64,000 nt of DNA, taken from the NCBI RefSeq assembly GCF_900111145.1, contig NZ_FOIR01000003.1:62001-126000 (forward strand), given 5' to 3'. A program made the position numbers and the translations under genes. Below are positions 43,272 through 52,564 of the stretch, piece after piece. The number at the start of each line of letters is the position of its first letter. Within the stretch, counting starts at the first letter, position 1. The notes under the pieces were generated by a model. It was not told the DNA's origin. It saw only the letters and a program-made list of their open reading frames with translations, and ran no database searches. Source of the stretch: Roseivirga pacifica (GTDB taxonomy: Bacteria > Bacteroidota > Bacteroidia > Cytophagales > Cyclobacteriaceae).

Positions 43272-44726
43272 CTATAGACTCCAGTCGCGCAACAGCTTTT
43301 TAGCCGCAATAATACCAGAAAGGGTTACGCCAGGTATGCCTTGGCCGGGATAAACCGTATCGCCTACCTGATAGGCCTTATGACCATCTAAACGGGCACC
43401 TAGCATCTGCCAAGGTTTAATGTGATTGAACTGCGGATATCCACCAACGAATCCCCACTTTCTACCCGTCCACTTTTGCCACGACTTAGGACCAGAACTA
43501 TGCTGATAAACAATGTTCTCCCTTTTCAGAAAGTCCTTTTCCACTAATACATCTATTACTGCATCAGTTAGCTTATCAGTCTCATAAGTCAAATACGCTG
43601 GATTTTGCCAGTGCGTACTTACCGACATTACGGCCAAACCTTCATCATCTGTTCTAGATAAATCAGCTGGATGGTTCAGGCTAATGAATATTGATTTAGA
43701 CCCAATGCCTTCCAACGGACTACTTAAATGAATTTGATGGTGAATGGTATCAAAAGAGCGGTGAGGTTTAAAGCCTATACCGAGCTGAAATGCGCTGTTT
43801 AATTGGTCAGAACTCATCAGCTGTTGCTCAAATTTCGGCTTTATTTCTGGGAAATATTCGAGCGTGTTATTGATGGGGATGCCTGAAATGAGAAACTCAG
43901 TTTGATAAACCGCTGTGCTCGATTCAACTTCATAACCTCTATCATTTTTCACAACAGACCTCACTCCTTCCCTTAAGTTCACCTCTCCTCCATTCGACTC
44001 TATATAGTCTACAAAGGGCTGCACCAGATTAATCAAACCACCATCTATATAGTAATTGGGCAAATTTGTATAGCACAATGCGGCTGCGCCAAACATAAAG
44101 TTTACTTCACCCATGTGGTTTTGAGCAGAAATAAGCAATTGCTCGTTTACAAAATCAACAAATGCTTTGTTGGTGTGCAAGCCGTATCGGTTAACTACAC
44201 TTTCAACAGTTTTAAAAACATACGGCAAATACTTAACCTGCTTTAACGATGCATTTTTCACCGCCTCAATAAGGTCGCTCAAATTGTTAAGTGGAAAGCT
44301 AAGTTGCTTTAGTGAGGTTTCCCACACAAAATCACTCACCCGATAGCACTCTTCCCAAAACTGGCGCTGCCCTTTGGCACCAAACACCCTCTCCGCTTCT
44401 TTTATCCATTGCTCTCTACCTTCGAACCTAGCGCAAACCAGGCCATTACTCAGGTGCACCCGCATTGGTAAGTCAAGCCTGCGAGCATTTAATTCAATGC
44501 CCGTTTCGTCTAATACATATTGCAAAGGCATGCCATTGCCCAACCCTACAAGGGTAGTTGCCCCAGTTTCAAAAACAAAACCTTTGCGCCAATAAGCACT
44601 GGTACAGCCTCCCGGTAGGTAATTCTGCTCTAAAACTGTGGTTTTCAACCCTTTTTTGGTTAACATTGCCCCCGCTACCAAGGCGCCCATTCCAGATCCG
44701 ATGATTAAAACTTGGGTGTTCTTCAA
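43272..44726 (-). CDS. Phytoene desaturase/carotenoid isomerase-type FAD oxidoreductase
   Basis: A 484-residue flavoprotein: the N-terminal dinucleotide motif VLIIGSGMGALVAGAMLTKKGLKTTVLEQNYLPGGCTSAYWRKGFVFETGA and the C-terminal FAD motif VGDTVYPGQGIPGVTLSGIIAAKKL, as in CrtI, CrtISO and retinol saturase-like proteins. It probably acts on a carotenoid or other polyene. No other carotenoid gene is in the window, so its pathway cannot be assigned. It is transcribed divergently from the pterin genes. Confidence 0.85.
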   Translation of the reverse strand: MKNTQVLIIGSGMGALVAGAMLTKKGLKTTVLEQNYLPGGCTSAYWRKGFVFETGATTLVGLGNGMPLQYVLDETGIELNARRLDLPMRVHLSNGLVCARFEGREQWIKEAERVFGAKGQRQFWEECYRVSDFVWETSLKQLSFPLNNLSDLIEAVKNASLKQVKYLPYVFKTVESVVNRYGLHTNKAFVDFVNEQLLISAQNHMGEVNFMFGAAALCYTNLPNYYIDGGLINLVQPFVDYIESNGGEVNLREGVRSVVKNDRGYEVESSTAVYQTEFLISGIPINNTLEYFPEIKPKFEQQLMSSDQLNSAFQLGIGFKPHRSFDTIHHQIHLSSPLEGIGSKSIFISLNHPADLSRTDDEGLAVMSVSTHWQNPAYLTYETDKLTDAVIDVLVEKDFLKRENIVYQHSSGPKSWQKWTGRKWGFVGGYPQFNHIKPWQMLGARLDGHKAYQVGDTVYPGQGIPGVTLSGIIAAKKLLRDWSL

Positions 44727-44851
44727 GGCTATTTCTTTCTTGTTAAAGAATTTTTACAAATTCCTGAACAAAAGAGAATAACCTAATGTTGGGTAGTCGA
44801 ACAAAAAAAGAGTAGTAAGCAGACTTCTTACTCAGAATTTGAATCACATTA

Positions 44852-45259
44852 ATGAAAGTAGCGGTTTTTAGAAAGGAGCACTTCAATGCTGCGCACAGAT
44901 TGCATAATGCCGATTGGTCAGACGAAATGAACCAGAAGGTGTTTGGTAAGTGCAACAACCCCAATTACCATGGACATAACTATGAATTGGTGGTAAAACT
45001 TACGGGCGAAACAAACCCAGAAACGGGTTATGTGTACGACATGAAGGTGTTGAGTGACATAATTAAAGAGCATGTCACCAAGCGCTTCGACCATAAAAAC
45101 CTAAACCTCGATGTGGAAGAATTCAAAACGCTGAACCCTACAGCGGAAAACATTGCGGTAGTCATCTACAATATACTCAGAGAGCAAATTGAAGCAGACT
45201 ACGATCTGAAAGTTACACTTTACGAGACAGAAAGAAATTATGTTGAATACCCCGCCTAA
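44852..45259 (+). CDS. 6-pyruvoyl/6-carboxytetrahydropterin synthase
   Basis: A 135-residue protein with the family zinc and catalytic motifs: FNAAHRLHNADWSDEMNQKVFGKCNNPNYHGHNYELVVKL, and LDHKNLNLD near the end. The sequence CNNPNxHGHNY is closer to the tetrahydrobiopterin PTPS branch than to the short CGRLHGH of E. coli QueD. It uses dihydroneopterin triphosphate, produced by FolE, which is encoded next. The 3' end overlaps folE. Confidence 0.9.
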   Translation: MKVAVFRKEHFNAAHRLHNADWSDEMNQKVFGKCNNPNYHGHNYELVVKLTGETNPETGYVYDMKVLSDIIKEHVTKRFDHKNLNLDVEEFKTLNPTAENIAVVIYNILREQIEADYDLKVTLYETERNYVEYPA

Positions 45260-45914
45260 CGATTTGATGATAGAAGAAATTGGCAACGAACACGTTGGCA
45301 CCTCTTATGACACTCCAATGAAGGAAAACGCCTTTGAAATGGATGATGATCTGAAAATGGAGCTTATTGAAGACAAGTTCCGTGAAATTATGGAGATAAT
45401 GGGTTTGGACTTGACCGATGACAGTTTGAGCGGAACGCCTAAGCGTGTGGCCAAAATGTACATCAAAGAGATTTTCAGCGGTCTTAATCCGGCCAACAAA
45501 CCAAAAATTGCGCTGTTCGAAAACAAGTACCAGTACAATCAAATGCTGGTAGAAAAGAACATCACATTCTATTCTAATTGCGAGCATCATTTTGTGCCGA
45601 TTATAGGCAAGGCACACGTGGCCTACATAGCCAACGGACCGGTTATTGGGCTCTCTAAAATCAATCGCATTGTAGAATATTACGCCAAAAGACCACAAGT
45701 TCAGGAGCGCTTAACTGTACAAATAGCCAATGAACTAATGGAGGTAATGGGTACGGAAGATGTGGCGGTGGTCATTGATGCCGATCACCTTTGTGTTTCT
45801 TCACGTGGTATTAAAGATGTGAATAGTAGTACCGTTACGGCTCAATTCCATGGTAAATTTAAAGAAGACGCTACCCGCAAAGAATTTCTGAGTTACATTC
45901 AAACAGAAAAATAG
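45240..45914 (+). CDS. folE: GTP cyclohydrolase I
   Basis: The 224-residue enzyme has the type I core: KFREIMEIMGLDLTDDSLSGTPKRVAKMYIKEIFSGL, the zinc Cys/His in FYSNCEHHFVPIIGKAHVAYI, and VVIDADHLCVSSRGIKDVNSSTVTAQFHG. It makes dihydroneopterin triphosphate from GTP. The first ATG (45240) overlaps the preceding gene by 20 nt; an ATG at 45267 is equally plausible. Together with the PTPS-like gene it forms a short pterin operon. Confidence 0.95.
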   Translation: MLNTPPNDLMIEEIGNEHVGTSYDTPMKENAFEMDDDLKMELIEDKFREIMEIMGLDLTDDSLSGTPKRVAKMYIKEIFSGLNPANKPKIALFENKYQYNQMLVEKNITFYSNCEHHFVPIIGKAHVAYIANGPVIGLSKINRIVEYYAKRPQVQERLTVQIANELMEVMGTEDVAVVIDADHLCVSSRGIKDVNSSTVTAQFHGKFKEDATRKEFLSYIQTEK

Positions 45915-45915
45915 T

Positions 45916-46605
45916 ATGGCTGTTCTGGTAGTTGGCGCTAGTTCTGGTATTGGCAAAGCCATTGCCACAGGCTTGATCGAAAGCGGTGTGGATGTTATTT
46001 CCGCATCGCGCAACCGACCAAGCATAAACGGAATAGTCCATCATAACTTAGACGTAACAGACCCATCGGCAGATCTCTCATTTATTCCCGATGTACTAGA
46101 GGGTTTGGTGTATTGCCCAGGTAGTATTAACCTCAAACCTTTTCATAGACTCAAGGAGGAGGACTTTCAAAAAGACCTCGATATCAATGTGCTTGGAGCA
46201 ATAAGAGTGCTTCAAGCGGCTTTTAAAGCCTTAAAAAAATCCGATGGCGCGTCTGTAGTGCTGTTTAGTACCGTAGCCGCCAAGCTCGGCATGAATTTCC
46301 ATGCCTCTATCGCCACTTCAAAAGCTGCCCTAGAAGGATTGGGCAAATCGCTAGCGGCAGAATGGAGTGCACACAATATTTGCGTCAACATACTGGCTCC
46401 TTCGCTCACAGACACCCCACTAGCCAGTCAACTGCTTTCGAATGAAGACAGAAGGGAGGCTTCGAACAAAAGGCATCCCATTGGCAGGTTCGGCAAAGCA
46501 GAGGACCTTTCAAACCTTGCTCAGTTCTTGCTTTCTAAAGAAAGTAGCTGGATCACCGGACAAGTAATTGGCGTGGATGGAGGTATGGGCAGCCTGAAAC
46601 CATGA
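45916..46605 (+). CDS. SDR family protein lacking the catalytic Tyr
   Basis: A 229-residue Rossmann protein starting two bases after the folE stop codon. The NAD(P) motif GASSGIG is intact, as is the Ser-containing strand (VVLFSTVAAKLG). At the YxxxK site the sequence reads SIATSKAAL, so the Lys is present but the Tyr position is Ile. The end (NEDRREASNKRHPIGRFGKAEDLSNLAQFLLSKESSWITGQVIGVDGG) is standard SDR. It could have an altered mechanism or reduce pterins made upstream. Confidence 0.8.
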   Translation: MAVLVVGASSGIGKAIATGLIESGVDVISASRNRPSINGIVHHNLDVTDPSADLSFIPDVLEGLVYCPGSINLKPFHRLKEEDFQKDLDINVLGAIRVLQAAFKALKKSDGASVVLFSTVAAKLGMNFHASIATSKAALEGLGKSLAAEWSAHNICVNILAPSLTDTPLASQLLSNEDRREASNKRHPIGRFGKAEDLSNLAQFLLSKESSWITGQVIGVDGGMGSLKP

Positions 46606-46720
46606 CCACCAAATGAATAGGTAGCCTAGTGGCCCTTTCACCCCATATCTTAAAAGCAACCATCCAATAGCATGCTTGCTTATTTCGCATAAAATCGAAT
46701 TCATTTTAAACTTCTTTCCT

Positions 46721-46749
46721 TTGCTTTCTGAAAGCAAGCCCTATATTTG
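46721..46749 (+). promoter_or_regulatory. Promoter of the membrane pyrophosphatase gene
   Basis: TTG (46721-46723), 18 nt, TATATTTG (46742-46749): a full match to the Bacteroidota consensus. The leader would be about 20 nt. Confidence 0.75.
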
Positions 46750-46774
46750 GACGATCTAAAAACGACTAACAATC

Positions 46775-49009
46775 ATGTCCAACTTAATTTATGTGGTTCC
46801 GCTTCTTGGCGTAATCGGGCTTTTGGTGATGGCTACCAAGTTCCGATGGGTAAATGCACAAGATGCCGGAGATGAAAAAATGAAAGGCCTAGCCAAGCAC
46901 ATTCGCGAGGGTGCATTGGCATTTTTAAGTGCAGAATATCGAGTGCTAGCCATATTCGTTGTGGTAGCAGCCATTTTACTCGGTATCATTTCTACGCTCG
47001 TTGAAACAACTCACTGGTTCATTGTAGCAGCCTTCGTAATTGGTGCTGTATTCTCTGCTTTAGCGGGAAACATCGGTATGCGCGTGGCTACAGCTGCAAA
47101 CGTTCGCACTACACAAGCGGCCAGAACCAGCCTTTCTAAGGCACTTAAAGTGTCTTTCACCGGTGGAACCGTTATGGGACTCGGTGTTGCAGGATTAGCC
47201 GTTTTTGGTCTTAGCTTGCTATTTATTGGCCTTTTCTTCTCGTTTATGGGAGGCGAATGGACCAACACTCACGATATGACCATGGTGCTGGAAGCCCTAG
47301 CTGGTTTCTCACTTGGTGCCGAATCAATCGCTCTTTTCGCACGTGTTGGTGGCGGTATTTATACCAAAGCAGCCGATGTTGGTGCCGATCTTGTAGGTAA
47401 GGTAGAAGCTGGTATTCCTGAGGATGATCCAAGAAACCCTGCAACCATTGCCGATAACGTAGGCGACAATGTAGGCGATGTAGCAGGAATGGGTGCCGAC
47501 CTTTTCGGTTCTTATGTGGCTACTGTTTTGGCCTCTATGGTGCTTGGTAACTATGTTATCAGAGATATGGGTGGTTCAATTACCGATAATTTCGGAGGTA
47601 TTGGCCCTATCCTACTTCCTCTTGTAATAGCTGGTGCAGGTATTATTTTCTCTATTCTAGGAACCTTAGTTATTAAAGTTTCTGACGAGAATGCGAAAGA
47701 ACCTGAAGTGCAGAAAGCACTTAATAAAGGAAACTGGGGATCTATCATCCTTACGGCAATCGCTTGTTATTTCCTTATCGATATGCTTTTACCTAAAACC
47801 ATGCAGATGAGTCTGTTTGGCGAAGGAATTGTGGAAATCACTTCTATAAGAGTATTCGGAGCAGTTTTGGTAGGCCTTTTTGTAGGTGGCGCCATTTCTT
47901 ACATGACAGAACACTTTACAGGATTAGGCAAACCACCGGTTATGTCTATTATTCAAAATTCATCTACCGGAGCAGCCACCAACATTATTGCTGGTTTGGC
48001 TACGGGCATGAAATCGACCTTCGGCCCAATTATACTTTTTGCTGGAGCCATTTGGGGTGCTTATGAACTAGCAGGATTTTACGGTGTAGGTATTGCAGCT
48101 TCTGCCATGATGGCAACTACTGCCATGCAGCTGGCTATCGATGCCTTCGGCCCTATTGCTGATAACGCGGGTGGTATTGCTGAAATGAGTGAACTACCAG
48201 AAGAAGTAAGAACGAGAACCGATATTTTGGACTCAGTAGGAAACACTACAGCAGCCATAGGTAAAGGCTTTGCAATTGCTTCTGCAGCATTAACTGCCCT
48301 TGCACTATTTGCTGCTTACGTTACATTCACCGGCATTGACGGAATCAACATCTTTAAGGCCGATGTACTTGCTGCCCTATTTATTGGTGGTATGGTACCA
48401 GTTATCTTCTCTGCCTTAGCCATGCAATCGGTAGGTAAGGCTGCCATGGAAATGGTAAAAGAAGTAAGACGCCAGTTCAAAGAAATTCCGGGTATTATGG
48501 AAGGAACAGGTAAGCCAGAATATGACAAGTGTGTGGAGATTTCTACCAAAGCATCTATTAGAGAAATGATGCTACCAGGCGCTATTACCATTGTATTCCC
48601 AATTTTGATTGGCTTTATCATGGGACCTGAAGCACTAGGCTCTTACATGGCTGGTGTGGCAGTATCTGGCGTACTTTGGGCTATTTTCCAAAACAATGCT
48701 GGTGGTGCTTGGGACAACGCTAAGAAGTCGTTTGAAGCAGGTGTAGAAATTGATGGAGAAATGACTTACAAAGGTTCTGATGCACACAAAGCGGCCGTTA
48801 CAGGCGATACTGTTGGTGATCCTTTCAAAGATACTTCTGGTCCTTCTATGAACATCCTTATTAAACTTACTTGCCTTGTAGGTTTGGTTATTGCACCAAT
48901 ATTGGGTGAGATGTACATGGAAAATGACGCAGACCTTCACGTAGACAATCAATTGAAGAAAGAAATTCAGGTTGAAGCTACTGAAGAACTGATTACCGAT
49001 GCTGAATAG
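46775..49009 (+). CDS. hppA: Membrane-bound pyrophosphatase (K+-dependent, probably Na+-pumping)
   Basis: The 744-residue protein has about 16 hydrophobic helices and the PPase signatures: [50 protein letters not shown] with the catalytic Asp cluster, and [19 protein letters not shown]. The segment [10 protein letters not shown] carries Ala where K+-independent enzymes have Lys, which marks it as the K+-dependent class, to which the Na+ pumps belong. It hydrolyses pyrophosphate and exports cations. It has its own promoter and terminator. Confidence 0.93.
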   Translation: MSNLIYVVPLLGVIGLLVMATKFRWVNAQDAGDEKMKGLAKHIREGALAFLSAEYRVLAIFVVVAAILLGIISTLVETTHWFIVAAFVIGAVFSALAGNIGMRVATAANVRTTQAARTSLSKALKVSFTGGTVMGLGVAGLAVFGLSLLFIGLFFSFMGGEWTNTHDMTMVLEALAGFSLGAESIALFARVGGGIYTKAADVGADLVGKVEAGIPEDDPRNPATIADNVGDNVGDVAGMGADLFGSYVATVLASMVLGNYVIRDMGGSITDNFGGIGPILLPLVIAGAGIIFSILGTLVIKVSDENAKEPEVQKALNKGNWGSIILTAIACYFLIDMLLPKTMQMSLFGEGIVEITSIRVFGAVLVGLFVGGAISYMTEHFTGLGKPPVMSIIQNSSTGAATNIIAGLATGMKSTFGPIILFAGAIWGAYELAGFYGVGIAASAMMATTAMQLAIDAFGPIADNAGGIAEMSELPEEVRTRTDILDSVGNTTAAIGKGFAIASAALTALALFAAYVTFTGIDGINIFKADVLAALFIGGMVPVIFSALAMQSVGKAAMEMVKEVRRQFKEIPGIMEGTGKPEYDKCVEISTKASIREMMLPGAITIVFPILIGFIMGPEALGSYMAGVAVSGVLWAIFQNNAGGAWDNAKKSFEAGVEIDGEMTYKGSDAHKAAVTGDTVGDPFKDTSGPSMNILIKLTCLVGLVIAPILGEMYMENDADLHVDNQLKKEIQVEATEELITDAE

Positions 49010-49028
49010 TTTTGTAATTGCTTGATAT

Positions 49029-49063
49029 AAAAAAGCCTGAATCAGTAATGATTCAGGCTTTTT
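49029..49063. terminator. Terminator after the pyrophosphatase gene
   Basis: AAAAAGCCTGAATCA/TGATTCAGGCTTTTT form a long stem with a 4-base loop; A and T runs on both sides suggest bidirectional use with the convergent DUF4251 gene. Confidence 0.85.
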
Positions 49064-49079
49064 CTTTTGGTAGATGTCT

Positions 49080-49658
49080 TTAATTAACCAATCCTATGCG
49101 TCTGTTAGAATTCACCATAATAGTCGATTCTGAAGCACGCTCAAAGTTACCTCTCATCGATAACCTATTTGGACCGTCATTAAACTGTCCCTTTACATAC
49201 TCACCACTAATTTCAATGTAAAGCGTTATCAAGTTAATTGAAGCTGGACTGTTGAAGTTGATTCTAACACCGACACCTTTGTCCTTACCTCTTTCAAAAA
49301 TCTCGTATTGCTGAATTTTCCCTTGATAAGTAACACCGCCTGCTCCATTTAAACCTATATTGATGGGGTCGCCAAACTGAACAGCAATATCATCACCATC
49401 AATCCTCACAAAGTTCACAGAGTTTACAACGGGAATAGTTCTACCCCATTTGGTAGTAATCATATCGGTTCTCAAAACAAAGTCTTTGTCCTTAATTGCC
49501 TCAAAGGCTTTCTCTTGATGTGCAATGGCCGCTGCTCTTCTCTCCTCACGCTTTTCCTTTCTTATTTCGCGCTTCGACTTTTCTTCTGTCTGTACCTGAG
49601 CATTCAACCCTACAAAGGTAAACGCCCCCAACATCATCAATACAATCGCTCTTCTCAT
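49080..49658 (-). CDS. DUF4251 family exported protein
   Basis: A 192-residue protein with a signal peptide (MRRAIVLMMLGAFTFVGLNAQ), a short Lys/Glu/Arg-rich helix, then a beta-rich domain typical of DUF4251 (FVLRTDMITTKWGRTIPVVNSVNFVRIDGDDIAVQFG and GVTYQGKIQQYEIFERGKDKGVGVRINFNSP). Function unknown. Unusual for this genome, the start is preceded by a canonical Shine-Dalgarno AGGAGG (minus strand, 49665-49670) six bases before the ATG. Confidence 0.85.
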   Translation of the reverse strand: MRRAIVLMMLGAFTFVGLNAQVQTEEKSKREIRKEKREERRAAAIAHQEKAFEAIKDKDFVLRTDMITTKWGRTIPVVNSVNFVRIDGDDIAVQFGDPINIGLNGAGGVTYQGKIQQYEIFERGKDKGVGVRINFNSPASINLITLYIEISGEYVKGQFNDGPNRLSMRGNFERASESTIMVNSNRRIGLVN

Positions 49659-49729
49659 TTTAACCTCCTAGTTTAATACACACAAGTTATTGCAAATTGT
49701 GTACCAAAGTAAGTCACATTAACATGACT

Positions 49730-51058
49730 TTAGTCATACCTTAAAGAAGTGATAGGATCCTGATCTGCAGCACGTTTGGCAGGCGCAATACCAAAAATTA
49801 TTCCCACAACTACTGCTACTCCAAAGGAGAGCACAATAGAGGAATAGTTAACAATAGTCGGAATACTGGCTAGCTCGCTAATACCAAAGGCAATTGATAA
49901 ACCGAGAATGATCCCGATCATTCCTCCACTAAAACTGATCATTACCGATTCAAGTAAGAACTGAAAGATGATGTCTGTTTTAGTGGCACCAATAGAAAGC
50001 CTTAGGCCAATTTCCTTAATGCGTTCAAGCACAGAAGCGAGCATAATATTCATAATCCCTATGCCACCAACCAGCAGCGAAATACCGGCAATACCTCCCA
50101 GTACATAATTGAATATGTTTTTTGTGCGCTGTTGTTGCTTTAGCAATAGCTCTGGAATAGTAATCTCATAGTCAACCACTTGGCTATGCTTACGCTTTAG
50201 CATTTTTGAAAGCACCTGTGCTATTGAGCCCATTTGCTCAGAATTTTCAACCTTCAGCACCAAACGATCTAGCTGATGATAATTGGTTGAACCATTGCTA
50301 TCTCCATTTCTCATGGCCTCCTGAATAGCAGCATTCGAAACCAAAGAGCGGTTCTCATACCTCAACAACGCTGTACCTAGTGGAGTGTAAACATCCATGT
50401 TGTAATCCCGAATACCCAAGTTGGAAATACTCTTGTCAGAAATCATTCGCTCCTCAAGCACCCCAATAACACGCAACCAATGCTTGCCTACTTTAATGTA
50501 TTTATCCAGTGGTTCTTCTCCATTGAAAAACCTAGCTGCAATGGACTTTCCAATAACACAGACAGCACTGCCAAGCTCTAAATGCTCGCTGTTAAAGAAT
50601 TTACCTTCAGCCAATTGAAAGCCTGAAATTTCAAAATATTCATTACGAACACCAACGAGTTTAGTAGTACGCTGAAAAGCCTTTCGAGCCACAGAAGTTT
50701 CGATAATCACCTCTGGGCTTACCATTTCAATACCAGGAATTACATGCTGAATACTGCGGACATCTTGGAAATTCAGCCCCAAAGAAAGGTTTTTCTTTTT
50801 ACTGGCCTGTCCTGCAGCAGCGTCATCCGACACCTCACCCTCGCTTTGCTCTACAACAGGCGTAATCACGATATTATTAACCCCTACGAGTTTAATCTGA
50901 TCCAAGATTTCTTGCTGTGCGCCCGCGCCAATGGCCAACATGGCAATTACCGCAGCTACACCGAAAATAATCCCCAAAGCCGTAAGCAGCGACCTGACAC
51001 GGTTGGCAACCACAGCCTCAACAGCTATGGCACCATTTGAAAGTAACTTCTTAAGCAT
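49730..51058 (-). CDS. ABC transporter permease, MacB/FtsX type
   Basis: The 442-residue protein has the MacB layout without a nucleotide-binding domain: an N-terminal helix with RSLLTALGIIFGVAAVIAMLAIGAGAQQ, a large periplasmic domain, then three C-terminal helices (IFNYVLGGIAGISLLVGGIGIMNIMLASVLERIKEIGLRLSIGATKTDIIFQFLLESVMIS). It works with an adaptor, encoded directly upstream (51061), and an ATPase, which is not adjacent. It is probably an efflux or lipoprotein/peptide export permease. Confidence 0.9.
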   Translation of the reverse strand: MLKKLLSNGAIAVEAVVANRVRSLLTALGIIFGVAAVIAMLAIGAGAQQEILDQIKLVGVNNIVITPVVEQSEGEVSDDAAAGQASKKKNLSLGLNFQDVRSIQHVIPGIEMVSPEVIIETSVARKAFQRTTKLVGVRNEYFEISGFQLAEGKFFNSEHLELGSAVCVIGKSIAARFFNGEEPLDKYIKVGKHWLRVIGVLEERMISDKSISNLGIRDYNMDVYTPLGTALLRYENRSLVSNAAIQEAMRNGDSNGSTNYHQLDRLVLKVENSEQMGSIAQVLSKMLKRKHSQVVDYEITIPELLLKQQQRTKNIFNYVLGGIAGISLLVGGIGIMNIMLASVLERIKEIGLRLSIGATKTDIIFQFLLESVMISFSGGMIGIILGLSIAFGISELASIPTIVNYSSIVLSFGVAVVVGIIFGIAPAKRAADQDPITSLRYD

Positions 51059-51060
51059 TG

Positions 51061-52338
51061 TTAATCGTTTTTGGCTATCGACTCGCGGTTTCCTAAACGC
51101 TTAACTTCTTTGCTATCTAAACCTGAAGGGTCGGAAAGGTAGATAGTCTGGCCCACAGCCAAACCGTTCCTTATAATTACCTCATCTGAATTGGACATGC
51201 CAAGATCAACCTCTTGCTTTACGTAATTCAGCCCTTCCTTCATAACCACATAAGTTAACGAATCTCCTTGGCTGTGTATAGCCTCTACTGGCACAAAAAG
51301 AGCATCTTCAATTACCTGAGCGACAATCTTATTACTAGTTGACATCCCAGGCCTCAAAGTGGTATCAGATTCGTGAATGGCTACAGTAACCTCAAATACC
51401 TTAGAGTCTGAATTTGGTCGCTGCTGCCCCATATTTGCCACATCTAGCACAACGCCTGTCAAATGTTTGTCGGGAAAGGCATCCAAGCCAATTTCTACTT
51501 TCTGCCCAGACTTAACCGTGTTAATATCCACCTCATTAATATAGGTTTTAGAGATCATCAAACTCAAATCGGGCAAGGTGGCCACCGTAGGATCGAAAGC
51601 AGCCACACGTCCGCCCTCGCCAATTTTATTGCCCCGCCAGTCACGCTTGTAAATTAGCATACCACTTTCTGGTGCGGTTATTACAAACTGGGTAGAAACT
51701 TCGCGAAGGAACTCTACCCTGCGCTTGTCTTCCATCATTTCGGCTTCAGCAGCTTTAATTTTAGCCGCTGCTTTTTGCAACTGTAGCTGATAACCTTCTT
51801 TAGCTTGCTCATAGCGTTTTTTGGCTCTGTCAAGCTCCATCTGCTTTTCTTTGATTACGGCTGGGGGCTCATACTCAGAATTTTCGAGCACGAGTTTTTG
51901 CTTTTCCATTTCATAAAGCTGGTTTTCCAACTCTTCCCTAGCCTGTCGCAACTCCATGGCGGTGTCAAGCTTGGCTTCTTCGTACTTAGCGGTTGTAATA
52001 GTGAGGTCACTCTGCCTTTGCTCTATGCGCTGGCCCAGTTCCGATTCGTCCAAACGTGCCACGTAGTCGCCTTTTGAAACAACCGTTCCTTCATCAATTA
52101 TATGGCTAATGGTGGTTTCCCAGACACCCGCTTGGCGCATGCCTTCTGGGCCCAAAATATTGACACTGTTTTTTGCGTGAAGCTCTCCCGATGCAGTTAC
52201 TTCAGATCGAAAAACTCCCTTCTGAACTTCAACAAGAACTTCCGACTCTACCGAAGAGCCCTTGTTCACTTTGGTGATAAAAAAAATGATAATGGCCACA
52301 AATAGGCCTGCGAGGATTGTAAGCGTGCGTTTCTTCAT
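51061..52338 (-). CDS. Efflux periplasmic adaptor (HlyD/MacA type)
   Basis: A 425-residue membrane-fusion protein: an N-terminal membrane anchor (LTILAGLFVAIIIFFITK), a lipoyl/barrel-sandwich part (GVFRSEVTASGELHAKNSVNI), a long coiled-coil hairpin (residues ~100-200, QRIEQRQSDLTITTAKYEEAKLDTAMELRQAREELENQLYEMEKQ), then the beta-barrel domains (ITAPESGMLIYKRDWRGNKIGEG; LRPGMSTSNKIVAQVIEDALFVPVEAI). It links the permease gene product to an outer membrane channel. The two genes are two bases apart. Confidence 0.9.
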   Translation of the reverse strand: MKKRTLTILAGLFVAIIIFFITKVNKGSSVESEVLVEVQKGVFRSEVTASGELHAKNSVNILGPEGMRQAGVWETTISHIIDEGTVVSKGDYVARLDESELGQRIEQRQSDLTITTAKYEEAKLDTAMELRQAREELENQLYEMEKQKLVLENSEYEPPAVIKEKQMELDRAKKRYEQAKEGYQLQLQKAAAKIKAAEAEMMEDKRRVEFLREVSTQFVITAPESGMLIYKRDWRGNKIGEGGRVAAFDPTVATLPDLSLMISKTYINEVDINTVKSGQKVEIGLDAFPDKHLTGVVLDVANMGQQRPNSDSKVFEVTVAIHESDTTLRPGMSTSNKIVAQVIEDALFVPVEAIHSQGDSLTYVVMKEGLNYVKQEVDLGMSNSDEVIIRNGLAVGQTIYLSDPSGLDSKEVKRLGNRESIAKND

Positions 52339-52529
52339 AAGTTCTTTTGGTTGACATCTTGAGTTAAGCGTGACCGACTATCAAATTAGTTATTGAACGG
52401 AATCATTCAAATTTTTATTTCCTTTTTTACAGAAAATTAACGTTCACTCCCTCCCTACATCAGACTACCAACATTTATAAACGTTACACCACAGATGTTT
52501 TGAACGTAAAAATTGTTTGATATCAGTGG

Positions 52530-52558
52530 TTGAAAGCTGCTTTTTCGCGCTAGCTTTG
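52530..52558 (+). promoter_or_regulatory. Promoter of the ABC-F gene, giving a leaderless transcript
   Basis: TTG (52530-52532), 18 nt, TAGCTTTG (52551-52558) is a full consensus match. The box ends only six bases before the ATG at 52565, so the mRNA should be leaderless or nearly so. Confidence 0.7.
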
Positions 52559-52564
52559 TGGCTT

